Assembly: GCA_037968495.1 (NCBI GenBank)
Contig: JBBKVP010000067.1
Location: 124,001-188,000 of the forward strand
Reading direction: 5' to 3'
DNA length: 64,000 nt
Source: Aestuarierythrobacter sp037968495
GTDB taxonomy: Bacteria; Pseudomonadota; Alphaproteobacteria; Sphingomonadales; Sphingomonadaceae
How positions within the stretch are numbered: the first letter of the stretch is position 1; every line of letters starts with the position of its first letter. Below are positions 52,630-61,363 of this stretch, piece by piece. The translations under genes were made by a program, and so were the position numbers. The notes beneath the pieces are model-generated. The model did not search any database. It worked only from the letters and a program-made list of their open reading frames with translations, and was not told the DNA's origin.

Positions 52630-54447
52630 TCACTCCTCCCCCATCCGCAAAGCAGCAATAAACGCCTCCTGCGGAATAGACACATTGCCATATTCTCTCA
52701 TCTTGGCCTTGCCCTTCTTCTGCTTGTCCAGAAGCTTCTTCTTACGGGAAATATCGCCGCCGTAGCATTTCGCCGTCACGTCCTTGCGCATCGCTGCAAT
52801 CGTCTCGCGGGCGATGACTTTGCCGCCGATGGCTGCCTGGATCGGCACCTTAAACAAGTGACGCGGGATCAAATCCTTGAGGCGTTCGCACATGCCTCGC
52901 CCGCGGCTTTCCGCCACGTCGCGGTGGACGATCATGCTGAGCGCGTCGACCGGTTCGTTATTCACCAGAATGCTCATTTTCACCAGATCGCCCTGGCGTA
53001 GGCCGATCTGTTCGTAATCGAAGCTGGCATAGCCGCGGCTGATCGATTTCAGGCGGTCGTAGAAATCGAACACCACTTCGTTGAGCGGCAGTTCATACGT
53101 CACTTGCGCGCGGCCGCCCACATACGTCAGGTCCACTTGCACGCCGCGCCGGTCCTGGCACAGTTTCAGGATGCTGCCGAGATGTTCGTCGGGGGTGTAG
53201 ATCACCGCCTTGATCCACGGTTCGTCAATCTGTTCGATCCGGCTGGGATCGGGATAGTCGGACGGGTTGTGCAGCATCAATTCCTGCGCGGGATCAGTCC
53301 GCGATTTGTTCAGCTGGATACGGTACACCACGCTTGGCGCGGTGGTGATCAGGTCGAGATCATATTCGCGGGTCAGCCGTTCCTGGATAATCTCCAGATG
53401 CAGCAGGCCGAGGAAGCCGGCGCGGAAACCGAAGCCCAGCGCGGCGCTGCTTTCCGTTTCAAAGCTGAAGCTGGCGTCGTTCAGCCGCAGCTTGCCGATG
53501 CTTTCGCGTAATTTATCGAAATCGGCGGCGTCGACGGGGAACAGGCCGCAGAACACCACGGGCTGGACTTCCTTAAAGCCCGGAAGCGCTTCGGTAGCAC
53601 CGTTTTTGACTGTGGTGATGGTGTCGCCGACCTTGGCCTGTTCCACCTCCTTGATCTGCGCGGTGATAAAGCCGATTTCGCCGGGGCCGAGTTCGGGCAG
53701 CTGTTCGATCTTGGGGCGCATGCATCCCACGCGGTCGATCAGATGCTGCGTGCCTCCAGCCATGAATTTGACGTTCTGGCCCTTCTTCAGCACGCCTGCC
53801 AGCACGCGAACGAGGATGACCACGCCGAGGTAGGGATCGTACCAGCTGTCGACCAGCATAGCCTTGAGCGGGGCGTCACGGTCGCCCTTGGGTGGGGGAA
53901 TTTTGGCGACGATGGCTTCGAGCGTTTCTTCGATGCCGATGCCTGATTTGGCGGAGGTGAGGACGGCCTCCGATGCGTCGATCCCGATGATGTCTTCGAT
54001 TTCCTTGCGGACCATTTCAGGTTCGGCCGCGGGGAGGTCGATTTTGTTGATGATGGGGACGATTTCGTGATCATGCTCGATGGATTGGTAGACATTGGCG
54101 AGGGTTTGCGCCTCCACCCCTTGCGCCGCGTCGACCACCAGCAGCGCGCCTTCGCATGCGGCGAGGGAGCGGGAGACCTCATAAGCGAAGTCGACATGGC
54201 CCGGCGTGTCCATAAGGTTGAGCTGGTAGGTCTTGCCGTCCTTGGCCGTGTAATCGAGGCGGACGGTCTGGGCCTTGATGGTGATGCCGCGTTCGCGCTC
54301 AATATCCATGTTATCAAGGACTTGCTCCGACATCTCGCGCGCGGTGAGCCCGCCAGTGTGTTGGATCAGGCGATCAGCCAGCGTCGACTTGCCATGATCA
54401 ATATGGGCAATGATGCTAAAGTTACGAATAAGAGCAAGGTCAGTCAT
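52630..54447 (-). CDS. lepA: Elongation factor 4
   Basis: LepA is a ribosome-bound GTPase that affects initiation and back-translocation. The 605-residue length is typical. The G motifs are AHIDHGKST (about 14-22), the RGITIKAQ switch, DTPGHVDF and NKIDLPAAEP. The C-terminal LepA domain has IPRHLFKVPIQAAIGGKVIA, TAKCYGGDISRKKKLL and IPQEAFIAALRMGEE, giving a complete end. It lies between the two cyclic-di-GMP paralogues on the same strand. Confidence 0.97.
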   Translation of the reverse strand: MTDLALIRNFSIIAHIDHGKSTLADRLIQHTGGLTAREMSEQVLDNMDIERERGITIKAQTVRLDYTAKDGKTYQLNLMDTPGHVDFAYEVSRSLAACEGALLVVDAAQGVEAQTLANVYQSIEHDHEIVPIINKIDLPAAEPEMVRKEIEDIIGIDASEAVLTSAKSGIGIEETLEAIVAKIPPPKGDRDAPLKAMLVDSWYDPYLGVVILVRVLAGVLKKGQNVKFMAGGTQHLIDRVGCMRPKIEQLPELGPGEIGFITAQIKEVEQAKVGDTITTVKNGATEALPGFKEVQPVVFCGLFPVDAADFDKLRESIGKLRLNDASFSFETESSAALGFGFRAGFLGLLHLEIIQERLTREYDLDLITTAPSVVYRIQLNKSRTDPAQELMLHNPSDYPDPSRIEQIDEPWIKAVIYTPDEHLGSILKLCQDRRGVQVDLTYVGGRAQVTYELPLNEVVFDFYDRLKSISRGYASFDYEQIGLRQGDLVKMSILVNNEPVDALSMIVHRDVAESRGRGMCERLKDLIPRHLFKVPIQAAIGGKVIARETIAAMRKDVTAKCYGGDISRKKKLLDKQKKGKAKMREYGNVSIPQEAFIAALRMGEE

Positions 54448-54559
54448 AAAGCGCCGCTAATACGAGAAGTAGGAAAGAGGAAATTCAATCTTCCCCGTTT
54501 CCCACGCCCTTAGCTGGGTCGCAGGGTCATGTCAGCAATGCATTCTCGCCGGCGCAAGC

Positions 54560-57280
54560 CTAGCCAGCTTTGCGGATCGACCGTGGCGTCAATTCGCCAC
54601 CCAATACTTTGCCGGTGGCGCTCAGCTTTACCGGATCGACGAATTCGACGCCCATGCGGTCCTTCGTGCACCAACGCGTGGTGGCAGTAAAGGTTTGTGT
54701 TTCGCTGAGCGCTATGGTGAATATTGTGCCGACCGGCACATTCCACAGCCCCTCCACTAGCGCCCCGGTCTTCGAGATATTGCGAATGGTTCCGTTGTAG
54801 AACTGCCTGTCATGATCAAGCACAATCTTACGAAGCATAGTCTGTCTTGAGGCGCGCGCTGATCGCGGCCCTTTGGCCAAGGCTTCAAGCCCGGACTCAA
54901 GGCGCTCAAGGGCTGCCTCGGAGCTCAGGGCCCTCTCGTAGATATATCCCTGAATATGGCTGCATCCATGCATCCGAACGAGATCCAGCTCATCCAGCGT
55001 TTCCACACCCTCTGCAGTGGTGTCCATGCCCAGAGCGTGCGCAAGGCTGGTGATCGACGCAATAATCGCGCCATTGCGGCTACCAGGCTCTGTAGCGCCC
55101 CGTACAAAGCTCTGATCGATTTTGATTTTATCGAAGGGGGCTTTCTTCAGGAAGCCGAGTGACGAATAACCTGTACCGAAGTCATCCAGCGCCAGGCGCA
55201 CACCAACACCCTTCAGTGCCGCGAACATCGCATCTGTGCCCTCATCATCGTTGAGGAATACACTTTCTGTAATCTCAAGCTCAAGCCGAGATGGGTGAAT
55301 GTTGCTCTGGGCCAGTGCGCTGGTCACAATCGCGGGCAATTGCGGGTTGGCGAATTGCAGTGCCGAAACATTGACCGCGCAGCGGACGTTTTCCGGCCAT
55401 TTGGCTAGGTCATGGCATGCGGTGCGCAAAGCCCATTCGCCAATTGCACCAATCAGGCCGGCATCCTCGGCAATCGGGACGAATTTTGCTGGAGAGATCC
55501 AGCCTTGTTTCGGATGGTTCCAGCGCAACAGAGCTTCAAAACCGGCAATCTGCTCGGTCGCAGTAAGAACTACCGGCTGATAGAACAGCTCGAGACCACC
55601 TTGTGAAATCGCGTCACGCAGATCGCTCTCGAGCTGACTGCGTTCTTCAGCGGCTGAGTGTAGATCGTTGGAGTAAAAATAATAGCGCCCTCGCCCGCGG
55701 TCTTTTGCAGCGTAGAGTGCGAGGTCCGAATTGCGGACCAAGGCTTCGCTTGTGACGCCATTCGCTGGCGAACGTGCGATCCCAAGAGACGCGCCAATCA
55801 CGACACGTTGGCCGTCGATCGAGTAAGGCTGCGACAGGCTACCGATTATTTCATGGGCGAGATTTGCAAGATTTTCTGGCTCCTCGCGGCCGGGAATCAG
55901 GATTTCGAATTCGTCTCCACCCAATCGGCCCACTCGACCGGATTTACCAACAGTAGCCTCCAGCCTCTGAGCTACCTGTTTCAGCAATGCATCCCCGGCA
56001 GGATGCCCGATGGAGTCGTTGACCTGCTTAAAACGATCCAAATCGAGCAGAAATATAGCGCATTCACGCTGGGATTCGTGCGGCGCGGCAAGAATTTTTT
56101 CGAGTGACTGCGCCATCTGGAAACGGTTCGCCAGCCCGGTCAGTGAATCGTAATGCGCCAGGCGAGATGCGTTCTCTTGGGACCGCTTCTTCTCCGTTAA
56201 ATCAGTGCCCGACCCCCGGAACCCAACAAAATTTTGAAGACTGTCATACATAGGCCGGCCACTGACGGACCACCAGCGCACTTCATCAATTAGGGCCGCC
56301 GGCACCGGTAGCTCGTGGAACGACGAACGCGCTGATAAGTGGAATGTCAGTGTGCGGCCACCCTCCTGCTGGTTTTCGACCAAGTTGAAGATTTGTATGA
56401 ACGGCTTTCCGATAATTTCCTTTTGTGCCCTGCCCAAAGTCTGTGCAACTTTCGGTGAAACGTAGCTTAGCAAACCGCGCCTGTCTGTTTCCCAGAACCA
56501 ACCTAGGCCGGCATCCTCATATTCGTTGAGCATGGAGCGGAACCGATTGTGGTGCCGCCGCTGCTCTTCTCGCCGCGACGCTGCCTTTTTCTCAACCAAG
56601 ATCTGGTGGCGCGATACGACCAAGATTACGGCCGCCGCCACACCAAGTGATGCGAGCGCTTCAACACTGCCGTCCATGACACACACCGGCGCCCAAGCGC
56701 ACAGAATCGCGACAAACATTATCGGCAACCGGCGGCTAAGCAACGTTGAAGTCAGCGCATTGAATGAGATCAGCACGCCCACGCCCCATCGCCAATCGAG
56801 CGAACCATATTGAACCCAGTAGCTTTGTGCAAAACTCGCCACCAAAATTGGCAGGAAAATAGTCCAGCTGACGGCCAGGACGACTACAGACTTTGATCGT
56901 TCTTCGGCGCGTTCCCAAGTAACTAACCATTTGCTTGAAAGCGCGATGCCTGCTGCCACGACCGCCGAAAGGATGGTTGGCCAAGGAGCCGGTTTGAATG
57001 ACACTATCATGCCAAACACCAGCGCGCCCAGGACGACGGCCGACATCAAATACCAGCCCTTTGGAATCAGGCCAAAATGGGACTTTGCTGGGACTTTTAT
57101 CGTAATTCTGCGATCCGCATCGGTTCTTCGCTGCAGTTCCGGGCGCTTTGTGTCGGTTAAGTGCTGAGCCGGTTCGTTAACGGCATAATCCGGCGCTGCA
57201 GACGGCACCAAGGGTGCAGCACCTTCATGTGCCGCAGCGCTGTCTAAATCCGGCTGAATCTTATTAGGTAACCCGCCCAT
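54560..57280 (-). CDS. Membrane-bound PAS-GGDEF-EAL-PilZ signalling protein (paralogue 2)
   Basis: From the ATG at 57280 (MGGLPNKIQPDLDSAAA) the protein has 906 residues. Its N-terminal membrane region has about six helices (WYLMSAVVLGALVFGMIVSF onward). PAS (LGWFWETDRRGLLSYVSPK), GGDEF (GRLGGDEFEILIPG), EAL (GFEALLRWNHP, ALDDFGTGYSSLGFL) and a PilZ-like domain (RNISKTGAL) follow. From the PAS domain on it closely matches paralogue 1, including the unusual PilZ spacing R-Q-T-M-L-R. A longer in-frame reading to 57451 is cysteine-rich and runs into the phaC promoter region, so it is rejected. It diverges from phaC. Confidence 0.9.
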   Translation of the reverse strand: MGGLPNKIQPDLDSAAAHEGAAPLVPSAAPDYAVNEPAQHLTDTKRPELQRRTDADRRITIKVPAKSHFGLIPKGWYLMSAVVLGALVFGMIVSFKPAPWPTILSAVVAAGIALSSKWLVTWERAEERSKSVVVLAVSWTIFLPILVASFAQSYWVQYGSLDWRWGVGVLISFNALTSTLLSRRLPIMFVAILCAWAPVCVMDGSVEALASLGVAAAVILVVSRHQILVEKKAASRREEQRRHHNRFRSMLNEYEDAGLGWFWETDRRGLLSYVSPKVAQTLGRAQKEIIGKPFIQIFNLVENQQEGGRTLTFHLSARSSFHELPVPAALIDEVRWWSVSGRPMYDSLQNFVGFRGSGTDLTEKKRSQENASRLAHYDSLTGLANRFQMAQSLEKILAAPHESQRECAIFLLDLDRFKQVNDSIGHPAGDALLKQVAQRLEATVGKSGRVGRLGGDEFEILIPGREEPENLANLAHEIIGSLSQPYSIDGQRVVIGASLGIARSPANGVTSEALVRNSDLALYAAKDRGRGRYYFYSNDLHSAAEERSQLESDLRDAISQGGLELFYQPVVLTATEQIAGFEALLRWNHPKQGWISPAKFVPIAEDAGLIGAIGEWALRTACHDLAKWPENVRCAVNVSALQFANPQLPAIVTSALAQSNIHPSRLELEITESVFLNDDEGTDAMFAALKGVGVRLALDDFGTGYSSLGFLKKAPFDKIKIDQSFVRGATEPGSRNGAIIASITSLAHALGMDTTAEGVETLDELDLVRMHGCSHIQGYIYERALSSEAALERLESGLEALAKGPRSARASRQTMLRKIVLDHDRQFYNGTIRNISKTGALVEGLWNVPVGTIFTIALSETQTFTATTRWCTKDRMGVEFVDPVKLSATGKVLGGELTPRSIRKAG

Positions 57281-57361
57281 ACGCTCGCGGTGCCAGATAT
57301 CTGTGTTAAAACGGTTAATGCAGCGGTGACGAATTGGCGCAAGGCAGCGAATTTTCCAAGT

Positions 57362-57409
57362 TTGACAGCACTCAACTTGCCAACCCCAATACTGCGGTGC
57401 ATTGATGCA
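57362..57409 (+). promoter_or_regulatory. Possible phaC promoter/regulator region with TGCAT palindrome
   Basis: The 164-base gap before phaC holds a consensus -35-like TTGACA at 57362-57367, with only a weak -10 at the right distance (CCAATA region). A 12-base palindrome, TGCATTGATGCA, lies at 57398-57409. TGC/GCA-type palindromes are known targets of PhaR-type PHA regulators in other alphaproteobacteria, but the match here is only suggestive. A GGGGAA ribosome-binding site precedes the ATG at 57445. Confidence 0.3.
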
Positions 57410-57444
57410 TTTATATAGGCGAAAACAGCCTTGCGGGGAACTTG

Positions 57445-59139
57445 ATGGCAAATCGTACGACCTTAGAAAACGAAGCAGCTCAATCGACTACAGCGCTAGG
57501 GCCGATGATCGGTCTAGCGCGCGAGGATTTCGTTGGAGCGATCGCTTTGCTCTTACGTGAAACTGCATCCGATCCAGCGCGCAGCATGAAACATGCAAAG
57601 TCGCTTGGCGAAGACGTGGTCAAGATCATGACCGGCAAATCCGAGCTCGCGCCGGATCCAAAGGACAAACGTTTCAAAGATCCGGCGTGGCAGTACAATC
57701 CTTTTTTTCGGGCAGGCGCTCAATATTTCCTTGCTGTTCAAAAGGGTATGAGCAGTTGGCTCGACGATCTCGATCTGGACGAGCTAGAACGGGACCGCGC
57801 GAATTTCATCTCTAACATCATCATTGATAGCCTCGCCCCAACAAACAGTTTGATGGGTAATCCGACGGCGCAAAAACGGTTGATCGACAGTGGTGGACTC
57901 AGCCTCGTTAAGGGCCTCAAAAACGCCTATAATGACATGGTTTATAATAAGGGCATGGTTAGTCAGGTCGACAAGCGGCCGTTCAAACTGGGCGAGAATG
58001 TCGCGATTTCGAAGGGGTCGGTCGTCCTTCGCACTGAAATGATGGAGCTGGTCCATTATGCGCCCACGACGGACGAGGTGCATGAAATCCCGCAGCTCAC
58101 CATCCCGCCGCAAATCAACAAGATGTATATCAACGATCTGACACCCGATAAGTCGGTCGTGAAATATCAGCTCGATAATGGAATCCAGACATTCGTGATC
58201 AGTTGGCGCAATCCGTCCAAGGAACAGGGCCATTGGGACATGGCCGACTATATCGCCTCCTGCCGCGAGGCGATGGAAGCCGTCGCAGCAATCACAAAGT
58301 CGAAGAAGGTCAATGTTTCGGCTGGCTGCTCCGGCGGTCAAACAGCAGCTCTGCTGGCCAGTAAGCTCGCGTCCGACGGCGATGATCTGATTGGCTCGCT
58401 CACCCTAATGGTTTGCGTGCTTCACCCCAAGCAAAACGATATCGAAGCGGGATCGCTCGTCAGCGAGAACGGAATGCAGCTTGCTCGGGGCCGTGCAGCC
58501 AAAAAGGGTGTGATCGAGGGAGATTCTCTCGCACGCGGGTTTGCCTGGTTGAGGCCGAATGATCTGATCTGGAACTACGTAATCAATAATTACTTGCTCG
58601 GCGAAGATCCTCCGGCATTCGATGTGCTGTTCTGGAATGCCGATGCGACCAACCTGTCGGCCAGCTTGATGGGCGACTTCCTGACACTATTTGAAACGCT
58701 CGCCTTCACCAAAAAGGGTGAGATCGAGATGGTCGATCACATGATCGATCTTTCGAAAGTTAAGAGCGACCTGTTCATTCTGGGCGGCGTAACGGACCAT
58801 ATAACGCCCTGGAAGGCGACTTATCGTTCCACACAGCTGTTTGGTTCGAAGAATGTTACCTATGTCCTCAGTCAAGCTGGTCATATGCAGGCGATCCTCA
58901 ACCCTCCCGGCAATCCGAAAGCCAAATATTACGTTCAAAAGAAGGATGGCAAGCTTCCCGCAACAGCGGACGAATGGCTACAAGGTACGGAAGAAACGCC
59001 GGGCAGTTGGTGGCCATTCTGGATGGAATGGGTTCAAAACCGCTCGGGCAAGCTGAAGGCAGCGCCAAAGAAGCAAGGCAACGCGAAATATAAGCCGATC
59101 GACCCGGCTCCCGGCCTATATGTCCTTGAAGAGCGTTAG
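57445..59139 (+). CDS. phaC: Polyhydroxyalkanoate synthase, class II-like
   Basis: PhaC polymerises (R)-3-hydroxyacyl-CoA into storage polyester at the granule surface. The 564-residue length and N-terminal half (RAGAQYFLAVQKGMSSWLDD, then SLAPTNSLMGNPTAQKRLID) match class II, Pseudomonas-type synthases. The catalytic residues fall at nearly the same numbers as in that class: C295 in the lipase-like box AGCSGGQ, D451-H452 in GGVTDHITPW, and H480 in QAGHMQAILNPP. A medium-chain substrate preference is therefore plausible but unproven. No phasin, phaD or second synthase gene is near. phaZ follows after about 36 bases. Confidence 0.92.
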   Translation: MANRTTLENEAAQSTTALGPMIGLAREDFVGAIALLLRETASDPARSMKHAKSLGEDVVKIMTGKSELAPDPKDKRFKDPAWQYNPFFRAGAQYFLAVQKGMSSWLDDLDLDELERDRANFISNIIIDSLAPTNSLMGNPTAQKRLIDSGGLSLVKGLKNAYNDMVYNKGMVSQVDKRPFKLGENVAISKGSVVLRTEMMELVHYAPTTDEVHEIPQLTIPPQINKMYINDLTPDKSVVKYQLDNGIQTFVISWRNPSKEQGHWDMADYIASCREAMEAVAAITKSKKVNVSAGCSGGQTAALLASKLASDGDDLIGSLTLMVCVLHPKQNDIEAGSLVSENGMQLARGRAAKKGVIEGDSLARGFAWLRPNDLIWNYVINNYLLGEDPPAFDVLFWNADATNLSASLMGDFLTLFETLAFTKKGEIEMVDHMIDLSKVKSDLFILGGVTDHITPWKATYRSTQLFGSKNVTYVLSQAGHMQAILNPPGNPKAKYYVQKKDGKLPATADEWLQGTEETPGSWWPFWMEWVQNRSGKLKAAPKKQGNAKYKPIDPAPGLYVLEER

Positions 59140-59175
59140 GCTTCGACACCCTCGTAAAAGATCAAGGAATTGAAT

Positions 59176-60024
59176 TTGAGTGATCCGATGAGCACTGCAG
59201 AAGTCACGATGGAAACTATCGGTGGGCGGCCCCTTAGGGTTGCGTGCTGGCGCATGGGTCAAGCCAGCGAGCATCCGCCAATTCTGTTTTTCAACGGTAT
59301 CGGCGCCAATATCGAAGCTGTCGCGCCGCTCGCCGAAGCTTTCGAAGACCGCGCATTCATCATGTTTGACATGCCAGGCATTGGCGGGTCGCCAGCGCCG
59401 GTAATTCCTTACAATGTCGTGACGATGGCTTGGACTTCGGCGCAGCTGCTCGATCGGCTGAACGTCGAAACGGTTGATGTGGTGGGCATCAGCTGGGGCG
59501 GCGGCATGGCGCAGCATTTTGCGATCCAACATCCGAAACGGACACGGCGGCTTGTCTTGATTGCGACCAGCGCAGGCATGCTGATGATGCCTGGTAACCC
59601 CAAAGCGCTGACCAAAATGGCCAATCCGCGCCGCTATATCGATCCCGAATTCATGATGAAGAATTTCGAGACGCTCTATGGTGAAGGTCTTGGCAAGGGC
59701 CCCGGCAAGAAGAGCCACATGTCACGCCTGACCCCGCCCACACCGCGCGGATATATGTATCAGCTGCTGGCGATGCTCGGTTGGACCAGCGCGCCCGCCC
59801 TGCCCTTCATGAAAAAGGAAACCCTGATCCTGATGGGCGACGATGACCAGATCGTTCCGCTCGCCAATGGCAAGTTCCTCAACTCGCTCATTCCGAACAG
59901 CGAGCTGGTGGTAATCGAAGGCGGCGGCCATTTGTTCCTGCTCAGCCATAAGAAGGAATCACTCAGCAAGATGCGTGAATTTCTCGATGGATCTGATCAA
60001 GCGGAGCTTTCCGAAGCGGCCTGA
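59176..60024 (+). CDS. phaZ: Intracellular PHA depolymerase, medium-chain type
   Basis: This alpha/beta hydrolase would mobilise stored polyester. Its 282 residues align along their length with Pseudomonas PhaZ, in the patterns ILFFNGIGANIEAVAPLAEA, DMPGIGGSPAP, GISWGGGMAQHFA (nucleophile serine), ATSAGMLMMPGNPKAL, LGWTS, GDDDQIVPLAN and GGGHLFLL. The TTG at 59176 has an AAGGAA site seven bases upstream and is chosen; an ATG at 59188 is spaced too far from it. Its stop shares a base with the next gene (TGATG). Confidence 0.88.
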   Translation: MSDPMSTAEVTMETIGGRPLRVACWRMGQASEHPPILFFNGIGANIEAVAPLAEAFEDRAFIMFDMPGIGGSPAPVIPYNVVTMAWTSAQLLDRLNVETVDVVGISWGGGMAQHFAIQHPKRTRRLVLIATSAGMLMMPGNPKALTKMANPRRYIDPEFMMKNFETLYGEGLGKGPGKKSHMSRLTPPTPRGYMYQLLAMLGWTSAPALPFMKKETLILMGDDDQIVPLANGKFLNSLIPNSELVVIEGGGHLFLLSHKKESLSKMREFLDGSDQAELSEAA

Positions 60025-61343
60025 TGCGGCACATCGCGATCATTGGCTCCGGCCCGGCCGGATATTATACGGCAGAAGCCGCGGCCAAACATTGGGGCGG
60101 CGATGTTCGCGTCGACATTTTTGATACTCTGCCAGTGCCTTATGGCCTGATCCGGACAGGTGTTGCACCCGATCACCAGTCGATAAAGGGTGTCTCAAGG
60201 CGATATGAGAAAACTGCGCTGACGGACAACGTCCGTTTCGTGGGTAACGTTACCGTTGGTCGGGACATCACGATCCCTGAGCTTCAGGAATTATACGATG
60301 CGGTAGTGCTTGCAACCGGCGCGCCCAACGACCGCGAATTGGGCATGGTGGGTGAAAGCCTTGACAATGTATTCGGCAGCGCCGCCTTTGTCGGCTGGTA
60401 TAACGGCCATCCGCAATTTGCTGACTTGGCCCCTGATCTTTCTGGCAAGCATGCGGTGGTGATCGGCATGGGAAATGTGGCGCTCGACGTGGCGCGCATC
60501 CTGTCCAAAACCGAAACCGAGTTTGCAGGCAGCGACATCGTCAGCCACGCTCTAGATTTGTTACGCATATCGAAGCTGGAGAAGATCACCATTCTGGGCC
60601 GCCGCGGTCCGCATCAGGTTGCAATGACGCCGAAGGAACTAGGCGAGCTGCTGCATCTGGAGCGCGCCATTCCGCGCGTTGATCCCGAAGATTTGCCCGA
60701 TGAAGCCGATGACGCGATCCTGGAGCCAGGAACCCGCAAGTCGGTAACGCATTTACGCAGCTTTGCAGCCATTCCCGAAAGTGTGCACGCCGATGCGAAG
60801 ATCGAGATATACTTCGATCTCTACGCCAGTCCGACAATGATGCTGGGTGATGGCAAAGTAGCCTCGGTGGAAATCGAGCGAACGACGGTCGAAAAGGGCC
60901 GCGCTATCGGCACTGGCGAGCTGTACTCCATCCCCGCCGACTTGGTAATTAGCTGCATTGGCTACCGCACCTCTCCCATTCCCGATGTGCCATTTGACCA
61001 GCGCGCTGGACGATTTGCCAATGACGAGGGCCGTATTTTGACCGGCCTATATTGTGTTGGCTGGGCTCGTAGAGGGCCGACCGGGACTATCGGCACGAAC
61101 CGACCTGACGGTTATCGTGTAGTGGAGAAAATTGCCGAGGACGTGGATGCTGGCCTTCTAGGCACCGGCCGTAAGGCTGGCCGTGAAGGCTTTGATGCAT
61201 TGGCCACGTCCCGCAACTTGGACGTCGTCACCTTCAGCGACTGGAAGAAGATCGAGGAAGCCGAAGCCGCCGCCGCAAGAGACGGCGCACCGCGCGAGAA
61301 GTTCGTCGCCATCGCGGCGATGATCGCAGCGCGCGGAAGCTAG
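60024..61343 (+). CDS. Ferredoxin-NADP reductase, adrenodoxin-reductase (FprA) type
   Basis: The 439-residue flavoprotein has the FAD motif IIGSGPAGYYTAEAAAKHWG and the family signature TLPVPYGLIRTGVAPDHQ. It also has a second nucleotide-binding site for NADP (VVIGMGNVALDVARIL) and CVGWARRGPTGTIGTNRPD. It would exchange electrons between NADPH and a ferredoxin, perhaps serving a P450 or the KorAB enzyme. It overlaps phaZ by one base, so it is part of the PHA operon; its role there is not obvious. Confidence 0.9.
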   Translation: MRHIAIIGSGPAGYYTAEAAAKHWGGDVRVDIFDTLPVPYGLIRTGVAPDHQSIKGVSRRYEKTALTDNVRFVGNVTVGRDITIPELQELYDAVVLATGAPNDRELGMVGESLDNVFGSAAFVGWYNGHPQFADLAPDLSGKHAVVIGMGNVALDVARILSKTETEFAGSDIVSHALDLLRISKLEKITILGRRGPHQVAMTPKELGELLHLERAIPRVDPEDLPDEADDAILEPGTRKSVTHLRSFAAIPESVHADAKIEIYFDLYASPTMMLGDGKVASVEIERTTVEKGRAIGTGELYSIPADLVISCIGYRTSPIPDVPFDQRAGRFANDEGRILTGLYCVGWARRGPTGTIGTNRPDGYRVVEKIAEDVDAGLLGTGRKAGREGFDALATSRNLDVVTFSDWKKIEEAEAAAARDGAPREKFVAIAAMIAARGS

Positions 61344-61363
61344 AACCAACTGGAGCAAAGACA

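Noticed and set aside
52494..52691. 65-residue arginine/tryptophan-rich minus-strand frame
   Set aside because: It overlaps the end of lepA in another frame, has no ribosome-binding site at its start, and has implausible composition.
54560..57451. 963-residue reading of cyclic-di-GMP paralogue 2
   Set aside because: The extra 57 residues are cysteine-rich without domain character and cover the phaC promoter region; the ATG at 57280 is more plausible.
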